Origin: Lepturacanthus savala
Lineage: Eukaryota > Chordata > Actinopteri > Scombriformes > Trichiuridae
Length of the DNA stretch: 64,000 nucleotides
NCBI GenBank assembly: GCA_030544235.1
Contig: CM060462.1
Span: forward strand, 33,553,526 to 33,617,525
Reading direction: 5' to 3'
The position numbers and the translations under genes were made by a program. Position 1 is the stretch's first letter. Every line of letters begins with the position of its first letter. Positions 23,433 to 36,100 of the stretch are shown here, in pieces. The notes beneath the pieces are model-generated. The model made no database searches. It was not told where the DNA came from and saw only the letters and a program-made list of their open reading frames with translations.

Positions 23433-26400
23433 CTGAGGAAAAAAAAAAGAGGAGAAGGCGGAGGCGGAAGAAACAAGAGGACAGGAGGAGAGAGGATTCA
23501 GAGTGTGCGAGTCACCCTGGGAACTGTTTGACATGAGTCCCATTAAATTCTTAATTATATTTAGGGAGCTTAGCATAACACAGTGCTTAAGATCCCACAA
23601 ACACAGTCGGCATCTGTGGCACTTCCTGATGCTGCATCCCTACACTCTATCGTCGCGCTCTCTAGAGAGCCGGAGCGCCAAGCCACTCCCAGAAAAGGAA
23701 ATATGGTGCAAGCCGGGTAGCAGCGGCAGAGGCGAGCGGGCCAGGGAGAAATTGGCAGGCTACAGGATGGAAGAAGAGCGCAGAGGGGTGGAGGTGACGG
23801 GTGAATCGTCAGCCTCGCCTGAAATCACGGATCTCCAATCCCCTGAGCTACAACACCAGTACAGGGGTGGCTGTATTCCCCGAACCAATCAGCAAACAGC
23901 AAACAATGGGGTGGAGCTGGGGGCCAGATGAAATAAGTTTGCCCAAGCGTTTTGTTTTTTGTTTTTTTTAAAGTGGGCTCGGAACACGAAGACGGATTTA
24001 GCATGCCGCACACTAACTTTCCCAGCTGTCCGTTTGAATGACAGGTAGATTTCCAGAGAGGGATCCTTTCATTTTCTTCCAGCACAGCATGAAGGAAGTC
24101 TACAATACAAACTGTTAATGCAGGCTAAAAATAGAACATCTATAAATCTAATGCATAAAATGGAACCAATTTGTCACTGTTGGAGACATTGTTTTTTCCC
24201 CTCTCACCAGCCAGGAGGAAAAAAAAAGTTATTCATTAACATCGCCTAATGCACATCCATCCTGGGAGAATACAGTAATAATCTCACAACAGATATAGAA
24301 ATGTGAGAAGGAAAGAAAGGGGTACAGTATCATTATAAATAAATAAAAGGCTCTCGGCTGTGAAGGTGGGCAATGTAGTCACACGAGGAGGGAAGATGTT
24401 AGTGATGGCTGATTGACCGTAACAACAGCTAATAATCAAAGTCAGCAGATATTGACCATGACAGAGACCACAATCAGCACTTATTGACCAAACACAGCGC
24501 TAAGCAGCCCTGAGGAAACTGTTTATCACCTGTTTATGTCTTGTGAGGAGAAATTATTCTAAATCTCCTTCTACGTAGGTGAGTGAACAATACATTTTAT
24601 TACATACTATTAGAGTATGAGTGTATAAGTGCTGAGGTCAAATCACTATCAGCTCAATCAATTTAAGAGTATATTGCGTAAACTACACATTGCACATATC
24701 ATTATCTTGCATGTTAACATGAATAACCTGTGATGGGAAGGGTTAAAGGGTCACTCCACTGATTTTCTGCATTATACTAAACTTGGATTTGGTGACAAGT
24801 TACAGAAAATGTTGAAACATAAAAGATACAATTACAGTAGCTTGTATTATGGGAAAGGATGGAGAATGAATCCCGTCTCCATTAAGGACTCGGTTCCATA
24901 TTTTTTGATACCTGCAAATCAATAAAGTTTGAGCTTATTGAAACTCATATCAAGTTTAGTGGCTCCTGTAACATAACGTTCTACCCCTAGTCTGGAATCA
25001 CTTCATTAAAATCAAAACACTGGGGCACAAACAGACATCGATTGTCTAATAAACTAATAAAATTGAATTTTCAGACAACCAGCATTAAACTTAACAAAGA
25101 AGAATTGATCACTTCATTTGTTTCATTTTTCATCGGTCATGTTACAAGCGAGGATGCTGATCGTGCAAAGCAGTAGACATTTTGGCTCTTTTTCACAAAA
25201 GCCAAAGATAAGGAGTAAGTGAAATGCAATTTATGTTATTAATTACTTTTTTCTACAAAAATATAGAACCCTCAACTGCTCCAACACCCCTTAGAACATG
25301 ATCATCATCCTCTTTTCAAAATAGCTCCGGTAAATGAACTCAAACCTTGCAACAGTTACAAATAGCTGCAAATGTATGTTTCAGCAAGAAATTTGAATAA
25401 ATGCAGTTGTTTAGAGGATGAATGTGTTTGTTTGTCCACCAAATTGGACGTGTCAATAGCGGTATTGATATAGGCTCGAATCGTTAAAGAGGCTTGATAA
25501 AGGAATCAATATCAATAAAAATTAACGATCGCTATCCCTAATTATGGGAAACGTCGGGATCCAGCATTTTTGGAGCTTGGTCTAAACGAGGGACTAAAAG
25601 GTCAGGTTATTTTTCTTTATTTGATCTCTAAATATAAAAAAGGAATAAACCTGAGGAAATAGGCTAATGATTTGAGACATATATGATTTGATATGAGACT
25701 AATGATTTTGTATTGTATTCTATTTGTATTGGGGTCATGGTTCATGTTGATTTCTTGTTATTTCAAAGTCCATTTATATCATTTTTTTCCACAAAAACAT
25801 CATGCTTTTGTGTGTCTTTTGAATATCAAATTGTAGAATGATACATTTTAAATATATAATCCACCTAGAATATAAAACTTGTATGTGTAGATTAGTATAG
25901 TATGAGTTTTTAATTTTTTTAAACCTTTTTAAGAGAGTTAAACTATCTGGTACCAAACTTTTAGGCTTATACCACATGATAGCTTTGTCACTGACACATT
26001 GTATATGAACCATAATGCAGAAACATGTACAAAAAAAATAAAATAATACACAAACACAAAAATGCTAGAGGTAAAACACCAAAATGGGCTTATTCAAGGA
26101 AATAACAAGTAAAATAAAATAAAATTCAAAATGTTTACAAAAACAACAACAAAAATGCAAATACCATATGATTTAATTTTAGTATTCATTGATAGATTCA
26201 ATAGATTGAAAAAGATTTGTTGCCATATGGGAACAACATTAGGGCAGTGTTTTATCTTTATTTGTTTACGTAAGTTTCTACCTTGCGTCACGCAAGCTTC
26301 ACTCACCGGCCACCTGCAGGAACAGAGCGGCGCTGCCGTAGTCCTGCACCCTGACGAAGCAGGTGTAGCTGCCTTCGTCGGCCACGACCACTCGGCTCAG

Positions 26401-27097
26401 CAGGAGCGAGGCGTTGCCCAGGCCCAGCTGGGCGGGGAACAGGCTGGTGCGGTTGGCGAAGCTCTCGGCCTGGTCCACCAGCTGGTCGTGTCCTTCCCTG
26501 TAGCCGTGCACGCTGCGCTTGGTGTCCGTCAGCTGCCAGAAGATGCTAAGGTCGGACAGGTTGAAGGGGCTGGCGTGGCTGAACGAGCAGTTGAGGACGG
26601 CGTCGCTGCCGTGCAGCGCCACCACGGGCTGGTCAGGGACGTACACATTCACTACAGCTACGAGAGGAGAAAAAAAATATATGAAATGAAATACACTCAT
26701 GATCTTAACTCTACCACCTTTACTACGTCGATGTTAAATGCCAAACATCACTCATGTGTCACCTATGCAATCTTAAATAGATAATAAACAGTGTAAGTGA
26801 TTCTATTTGGCTCAGGCCTAGTGTAAACATATATTATTCAGTGAATCACAGCATTAATTCAGCGTGCTGTGTTCAACTGTGACGGACTGAAAAAAAATCA
26901 ATGCAGTGTTTTGAAATATACAGTGTGACTGCTTCTGAAACATCGAAAGATGAAGGTGAGAGGGAAGGAGAGGGATATCGAGGAAAAGCATTAGGACTTT
27001 GCTTGTGCTCCTATAGGTTTTGCCTCCTGGCAAAGGCTCAGTGCACTGATACTCAACTCAATGGAAGCCAAAACATCTGTATCGCTTTAGCTAAATC

Positions 27098-27153
<56 letters not shown>

Positions 27154-30100
27154 TAGCAAAACTCACAAATGTGTGTTTCTGTGGGAACAAAAAGTGTTTT
27201 TTTTACCATACGCTTCTACTCAAAAGATGCTCATTTGTCGTAGCATTTAACAGTATTGTGTGTGCTGTTAGTCTAGTCTAGGCCAAGAGCAAAGACAACG
27301 CTGCATAATCATTCTGGATTAGTAGCTATCTCAGTCAGTCCAGAGTACATCCATAGTATTCTCAAGAGTCAGCATTCTCCATTGATCCCTGTCGGCCCTC
27401 ATACAACTCGGAGAGACTCATCAGCATCACAGGGGAGAAAAAAAGCACCTGGAGCAATACGCTCCTCTTTATGCACGGCCTCTCTAATTGTTATAATCAT
27501 GGTGGCATTTTAGCCTCCTCACCTCTTCCTGAGCTCTGTCTATCACCCAGTCAACACCGGCGTTGAATCACTATGGCGTGAAGGAGATTTGACTGCTGCA
27601 GAGGTGCAATAATTACTTCCACTATTAACAACAAACAAGTCTTTCATCTGAGAGGGTTCATATATGGATGGGTTTTTTGATAAGTCAAGGCAGACCTATT
27701 TCCAATCACACTCAGCCAATCCCAGCAAAGAAGTCTTTTCACATCACGGCCCAGCCGACCCGCACATCTGCAGGAACAGTGCCACCTAGTGCCTGACCTC
27801 ACAAGTGCAGCAAAATGGGAGAGAAATGCACAGATTTCTGCTTTGATTTGGGGGAATAAAGGGGCTTGGATTGTGCATATTTCCAATTTCCAAACCTCAT
27901 CTAAGACTATTTTTTTCTAAATATAAATCACGTAATAATTTAAGCATTGTCAAAGTGCACATAAACTCATATTATTAGAGTATATAATATTAGTTGTTTT
28001 TAATAACTAAATACATGTGAGTTTTTTATGTTTTAGTTTATATATTATATATATTAGTATATAGATAGATTAATGGTTCTAAATCAGGATATTTGGCAGC
28101 TTTCATACAAGCAATAAATAAAAAAAAAATATAGAAAATAGTCAAATGAAAGTGAAACAGCCAAAACATTTTGGTGAGTAAAGTGACATGCTTTAATTTT
28201 AATGGACTTCCTGCTGCCGTCATATTCCACCATACAGCTGGAGGGGTTGGCATTTCTTAATTATGAGTAAGAATGTTGATGTATGCAGTTCTGACCTGGA
28301 ACAAATCTGCATCAACCTCCATTGTTTGTTTTGTTTTCCATTTACTGTGATTACAGAAGCTCTCCTGGTGCTGTGGGGGGGTTCTATCACTACACATCAG
28401 GCTCATATTCACTCAGCGGGGCTACAGCACAGTTATCACACACGGGTTATCAGGTCCAGGCATGGCAGGAGCAGGAGGCGTTGATTGTGTCACCATCAAT
28501 AGGGGATAACCAAGCAAATTCCTGCAGTGTGTGTTTTTGTTGTCTTTGGAGGTGACCCAACCTTTTGCAGTAATGAATAGGTCGCTGGCGTGTTTTTGGA
28601 GGAGTGGAGGGTCAGCGACAGCCCTCAACGAGACATGCATGTTGAAGAAGGAGGAGGAGAGAGCAATTAAATCCCTCCCCCCGAGCAGCCGCGGATGACT
28701 CACACACCACCAAGTTCATACGGGGAGGGGGGGTGGGCAAAGAGAAACGGAAAGAAAGAGGAGGTCGGTGTCGGGCTCGCACGTAAAGATAATATCTGGA
28801 AACAAGCCAAGGAAGGAGGCTGCGGTGGAACTTCACGCACTAATCCAGGCTTGTCACAGAGGGAAGAGAGATAGAAGACTCCCCTTTCTACGCCTCCACC
28901 TCACCGCTCAGCTCAGAAAAGGCCCAGGGAGGATACAGGGCCTTACACGGGGACCTTGTGCGAAGACACGAACCCGCACTTGGAGAGAGAACACAAGAGG
29001 AGCATTTTGCATTCCATCAAGGGAAATGGATTGGACAGGAGAGGAGAGGAGAGGAGAGGAGACGCCGGCTGACATCACAGAAGCCGCCATCTGATGTCTA
29101 GTTCGTCAGAGATAAAATACCAAGAGCCAAAGCATATTGCTCATGGATGTATTTAAAAACATATATATATCGCTGCATGAAACCACACGTAGCTGTTTCT
29201 GATCCAATGGCGTAGCCAGAAAAAGACATTGGGTGTGCACTAGCAAACACTGACTGTGCCAAATTTATTTTTAACAGTTTTACACCTCCACAAACATTCA
29301 AAAGAATGTATCTCTCTTGAATATAACAATATTAACAAAAAAAGATCTCCACATGTTTTGTGCATTCTATCAGTAATAGTCAGCCATGGTTGAACTGGTT
29401 TGATATTGGATAGTTTACACATATTAGACAGATTCAAAGAAACTCATTTAATTATTAATTATTATAAAAAAGTTGTATGAGCTGAATTTAAAGCATTTTT
29501 GTGATTTCCAGACTTTAATTTGTGATACATACAGATTTTTTTTCAAACAACTTGTATCTCGTAACTTGCATTAAATCAGTTCATAGTATGTTTTTTTAAT
29601 AATTACTGTCTTGTGATAAATATTCTGGACTATCATGAAGGCGTCACAAGTTCTTGTCACACAGTACAAGTACAAGTCACACAGTCGTGGGATATGTATC
29701 ACCTGTTAAATGAGTGAATCTGTCATCAGTAGGTTGCCAGGAGCAGTGCATCATCTAACAACATTTTTTTGGGTGTGCCAGCTACCTCTGTCGGTGGTAC
29801 CCATGATGTATTATAAAACCTGTATACGGTATCCCCTCTCATGCATGCCGATTTTTCCCAGTGGCCACTCGTGGTAATGCAACAAAAAATCCCATGCGAC
29901 CCAAAAAGCGTTTTTCCCATAGACTGCAATAGTAAAAGAGAAGCCTATAAAACTGTTGACAGGACACCCCCAGCCATAACCCTGTTCCTTGCACTCCATA
30001 TTTTTAAGTCATGGACTTTTTCTGTCAAAAACCTTCTGGCCAGAAAAGCTCAGGAAAAGTCTCTATTCCCAGGCGCGACGTCACAGCTGTGTCACGCAGC

Positions 30101-33100
30101 AATGAGTGCTGGGTCTCTGGAGCAAGGACGTTTCTTTTTTTTTATTTTATTCACTTTTTTTTCTAACTGTTTTTAAATTCAGCAAGTGAATTAAATGACT
30201 CAAATGTGAGTTTTTTATGCAATATATACATTCTCACCACCCAGGGCATGATGGGAGGCCACGGAGCATCATTGGGGGTGACTGTATAGTAACCTGTAAC
30301 CTGGAAGTCAGGAACTTTGTCGGCATACGCCAGGTAAGCAACTTCCATTGAAATCAATGACGGCCATTTTTCAGTTCGGTATCCAGTTCTATAATACACC
30401 CATGGTGGCACCGGGCATACCCTGGTCTGATCTGCTGCTTTTTAGATCATACATGTTTCATACAGTAGCCAACTGCTTGATCATGAAAAACACATGCGAG
30501 TAGCAAAGGTTAACGCTAATAACTCAAGTGAATATTGTTGAGGTGGCTGGCCACCTTGTAGCAAGGCCCCTGACGCGAGGGTAAGCCAGAATCTCTCCCC
30601 CCATTTCCCCCCCCCCCTCTCGATAAAGATATGCTCAGAAGCCACAGAGGGCAGGCTGGGAGACGTCAGGCTGTGGGGGGATTTACACGCTGCACTTTGT
30701 GTTTATAGGCCTCGGCTCTGTTTGAGTGCCTGCGAGACAGAGACGGGCACTTTCACAGCCGACATGAAATAAACTCATTACAGCCTTTTGCGAGCCCTGG
30801 CAACGGGCCCCGCGCTTAAGCAGTGAAGGCGCAGGGCTAGGAACGGCTTGTAAGTGATCTTCACACCGCTTTCAACAATAACTCGTCGCTATCGACACCT
30901 CCGTCCACTTGGTTTTCCTCAGGTGTGCGAGGCATGGGAGTTGCTGGTGCGGCTTCAACTGGGCACACGAGGAGAGAGTGGAGGTTGAGGGAGGCGGCGT
31001 GGGGTGCGGGCAGACAGTTAACCGGAGGAGCACAGCTTTTATGGGGAGGGTGATGAGTGGGGCTGTTGGTAAATAAAACCCAGACGTCTCACATTCCCCT
31101 GGCAGACCGAGACATGTGAAGGCTGGATGCCCTCCCAACTACATCAATTGATCTAGTTGTGTAAATAGTCGACCCATGTTGATCTGTGTGTCTTAATAAA
31201 TAAAATCAGTCATACCTCTGTTGGTTTTACACCAGCGTAATTGCAAATGTAACCTGTTTGACAAACTATGGTATTTAAGAGAGAAGGTGTCACTGGCTAT
31301 TTCAGAAGTCATAAAAACAGTTATAAAAGTTAAAAACAGTAACCTATTATAGGTATTTTTTATGGAGGATGATTTAACAAGCCGTAGCAGGGGGAAAAAA
31401 AACACTGTAATTCACAACATTTTAAAAAAAGACTGCGTTCCCATTTAAATGTGCCAGGATATTGTGGAGCTGTTTATTGGGACACTTGGAATGGAACCAA
31501 TCATTAATGTTATTAGGCACACTTGTGCTTTTACTGTTATGACAATTTGACACATCAAATTGTGAAATGCAACACAGAAGCAAGCGCCGAGCTAGAATTT
31601 ATTAATATATACAGGCCGGGTGTTGATGATATGGATGCTGGCACCAATGTTTAAATGTTTTGTCGGTGAGTCTTTTTAAACAAAACAAAAAAAGTGTGTG
31701 ATGTTAACGGTTAACCCTCATCACTCACAAATGTGCAACACATAAAAGCAAATGTGTGGCCTAGCAGCCTGTGCAGAATGCTTCATTCTATTTACTCATT
31801 TCACACATATATATATTTTTTTACGCCTAATCAGGATATGTATGCGCTGATTCAGAAAGCACACGTGCACATACTGTCGTCAGAGATGATCATTGAGGAA
31901 CAAATTAGGCACTGGTTGCAGACAGGTAAAGCAAATATCATCTATTTCTCTGATATTATCATAGCGTAGTGTAAATACACAGTAAAGCCAACAGACAATC
32001 TGAGAAAAAATAAATGTGATGAGCAACAGTGTATCTAACTTTAGTCAGAAAATTCTATAAATGAGATAGGAATTGTGTATTATGTAAACATATTATTTAT
32101 TTCAGAGTTTATGAAACATACAGAGCGACAACTGAGAGGTGGATTATGCTTAGAGTTTCATGGTTCTTTTATTGCTTTTTCCCACTGTGAAAGCTGGCCA
32201 CAATTGGAATCCATTAACCGACATGAAATCATGCTGACCACAGCTGCTACGCTCCATGAAGAACACAACTACTGTTTATTTACAGTCATGTTTTTAAGCC
32301 AGCAAATGTGTGAGAACTCAAATTAAAACCATTTCAATTGTGAGAACATGAGACAAAGTGCGAAACAGCAATACTATGTCTTTCTCTGAGTCATTTTCAT
32401 CCATAAAACTTAATCATCAACATTCACCATTGGCATATAGTTGTATGTAACTGTTGACCATTGCAAAAATCTAGAGTAATGTAATACGTAACAGATAAAC
32501 CTACAAGGATCAGTAAGAATTGGTATCGATAGGCAGGGTCAATGGTATTGATAGCAAAATACAATCTATATCCCTCCTATACACACACACACACATATAA
32601 TTTCTAGCAGAAACAGGCACCCAAAGGCCAGAGAATACATTGATATTCCACACCTGTGTGACTCCTGACAGTTCCACAGCAACGCACTGTCTGAGAAATC
32701 GGACACGAGCTATTGAACATTACAATGGAGATGCTGTTAGAAAGCTGCTGTAGAGCACAAAGGGTTTCCATCAGCATGAGCATCAACAGGCAGATACAGA
32801 AACACACATGTACACTGTGGGACACTGATGGCCACACCAGGAGGTGGCGAGGAGATTCAAAAACCAAGGCCCGCTGGTTCAATTAGCAGCACAACCTCAC
32901 TTCAGCTCGTCTCGGTTCAATACCGCTCACCGCACAAAACACACATGTGTGTTCATGCAAAGGCAAAAAGATAATGATATTTACACATTCAGTGAAGCTA
33001 TTCATTAAATTCAGTAAGCACACATGTTTAAAGGGTGCGCGTGAAGCCGGACAAAACATTAATATACAGACACAAGGAAACTCAAGCACCGGCATTGGAG

Positions 33101-36100
33101 GGCAAATTAAAGAGGTAATATTGACACAGCAAAGTAAACAGGTGCAATACTAACAGACTGCAACGGCAGTGGGCTTCAGTCTGCAAGGAGACAGGCTGGA
33201 GGAATATGCTTTTACAACACTGCCCCCCTCTGTTGATGCTTGTAACTGCAGTTCAACACAGTTTTGATTCTGGGATGCCAGAAGGATTATGCTCAAAAGG
33301 ATCCATGAGCCCTTTCATACCCACTATTCTTATGATATAAACCAATCCCCTGTAAAAGTCTGAAGGGAAAGCTAACGTTTGATTTCAGGCTGTCGGGAGC
33401 AGACGCAGATGTCCATGGTACTCCCCGTTTAAAAAAAAAATTAGCATCTGGAAAACATTAAGGGAGCAACATGAGCATTTGCATAGTGAGCGTGATTTGG
33501 TTATAAATTAGCGCCTGGGTAGAGGGTGTGTGTGCGTCTTGAGCGGGCGGTTTTTCAGATGGCCTCTTGGAAAAAGAGGCGGCAATATGGATGAGATTAA
33601 GTGAGACTTAAAGCCTTCCGTGCTGTAAAGGGGTCACTTTCAACATTAAGCTCTGAACATAATCTCTTCCTTTTCCCATTTTTTTTTTCCTCCGGAAAGT
33701 CATCATGGAGTGCGAGTGCCCTCGCTCAGGGAGAGAGATACAGGTGACGGCAGATAGGGAAGACAAGGACTCTGACTTGCTTATTTTCAGCGGTGTCATA
33801 AATCAAGACAGGGGGCTCACTATTGTGCTATTTTTCTTTTTCTTTTTTTTATTCTGTATCTATTTCTTGCTCCCTATCTCTTGCTTCCTCCACAGATGTA
33901 TGCCATCTCATATCCCGTCAATAACCTGTTAATGGGCTGCGGCAGTCGGATAATAGTGATGGCTGTCACTACAGTGGGCAGATAAGGAGCGAGCCTCTGG
34001 GCTGAGCGGCCAGAGAGACAGAACCTTTGATGAGCAGGAAGGTTGGAGGAGAAGGGTGTCAGACGAGCTGGCGGCCCAACACAGCGGCGGGGTCATGGCG
34101 TCCGACCTGAGGTGCGTGCAGCTACCTCCTAATGACGGCTATTAAACTGTACACACACTGTGTCCATCATTACAGCGGGGAGGAGGAAGGCAAAGATGCG
34201 AGTCAAGCTTTTTTTCCTTGATCCCATTGATGAGGCAGGTGTTTTACAGCTGCCGACTCGTTATATTTTTAGCTCTTTCATTTGCTGATTCACAGTTTCA
34301 TGCAGCAGGAGTGATCCAGGGTCAAGAAAGGGTCAGGCTGCACGGCTTAAAGACGACCATTCATTCTGCCTATGAGATAATGTCAAAAATGTCATGTGGT
34401 GTAACCCTAAAACTTGGAACCAGGTACACAACTGTTCAAATATTTAGGGTCACTTAGAAATGTCCTTATTTTGAAAGAAAAGCACTGATTTTTTTCAATA
34501 AATATAACTTAACTTAACTAATGAGAAATACACCCTATACATTGCTAATGTGGTAAATTACTATTCTAGCTGCAAATGTGTGTTTTTTTTATGCAAAATC
34601 TACATAGGCATATAGAGGCCCATTTCCAGCAACTATCATTCCAGTGGTATAACGGTACTTGCTCATTGTGTCAGAAGGGTAATGGATGAATAGAAAACCC
34701 TTGTGCAATCATGTTAGCACAGCTGAAAACAGTTTAACTGGTTAGAGAAGCTAGAAGACTGACCTTCCTTTGACAAAAGCAAAGTTTGAAGGAAAAAATT
34801 ATTATTTCAAATACAAATCATTATGTCTAACCTTGTCAATGTCTTGACTATATTTTCTATTCATTTTACAACTCGTAGTGGTAAATAAAAGTGTTACTTT
34901 TCATGGAAAACACTAAATTGTCTGGGTGACCCCAAACTTTTGAACAGTAGTGTACTTTAACTCTCTTTAAAAAGGACATTGCCGCCACTGTGTCATCAGG
35001 CCTCCTTCTTCGGAGGCAGGTGTCTCCCCCCTGTCAGCAAGTCATCAAGATGCTTTCCAAGCACAGATCAGCATCAGTTCAGCCCCATTCATCATGCCAG
35101 ACACACGGCGGACCCACGCGCGGCTCCGGGCCCCCCTGTTTCCCCTCCAGTGCTGCAATCTTGGCATATTACCCAAATCAATTTTTTAACGATCCCACAA
35201 GGCAGCGTTTTTAGGACTTGTTGAAATAATGATGAGGTGCTTGTTGGGTAATGCACTCTGTTTCAATGAGCGTACTGTGAGAGGAGAGGGGGGAAGAGCC
35301 AGGGAATAGTGAGGCAGAGAGAAAGCCAACAGAGACCGGTTATTATGTATGCACTGCGGCGAAACCAATCTTTGTTGAGCCTGTCCTCGATTGTTTTTAA
35401 AAGGATACTTCACTGGACGCAATCAAATTAGCAAGAACATCACTGATACGGGGTAATAACCCTAAATTGAATTTCTGCACGGGCTAAAGTGTCCCCTCTC
35501 TTGCAGAATCAATTGCTGTAAAGAGAAAAGGAGGACAGGAAGAGGGCATTCCTAGTTATCAGACCTTTAAAAAGTACACCAGAGATGCAGGCGTGAGCGG
35601 GCTATTTTCACGCTCCGGGGCCCCGCCATAATGTGGCGCCCGCCGACTACTACACGAGATGCAATCTATCCAATTATGCCGAGTAATTTGAATTACCTTA
35701 CAGCTCCCATCACTGAAAGCAGAATCGGGTCATCGTTCCAATTTTTTTTTTTTTTTTTTGCATTTGCATTTGCAAGAATACAATTCTCTTTCATTGTTCG
35801 GGGAGGCTAAAGAACTGCAGACGGCGGCCAGCTCTAGCAGACCAGCGGCTGTGCTAACTGAACAGAGAGTATGACAACAACAAGCAATTAGCTCAGACAG
35901 CTTCCTGTTAGCTCTGCCACTCGCTGACACGGCTGCACGCCGTGCTGGAGTGAGCTAAAGACGCTACTGCACTCAGCTACTGTTGTGGCTCGGTCGTCAC
36001 TGTACATTCAGTACATCACGTTGACAGCAAATGGGCTGTAATGAGATTACGGTACTTTAGTAACAAGAGCAAATTTTTTTAGACATGTAATATTTGCAGA

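Larger units (their letters stand above)
26710..34384. other. CD276 large intron, left part
   Basis: No exon seen. GC-richer islands at 28600-29090 (with a (GAGGA)n run near 29040), 30560-31130 and 33950-34150 lie among AT-rich DNA. They may be regulatory but nothing specific is recognised. Confidence 0.5.

Noticed and set aside
23503..23931. 142-aa plus-strand frame
   Set aside because: No recognisable domain, no splice context, and it lies in a CD276 intron.
26131..26784. 217-aa plus-strand frame
   Set aside because: Antisense shadow of the CD276 IgV exon, whose minus-strand reading has clear Ig features and splice sites.
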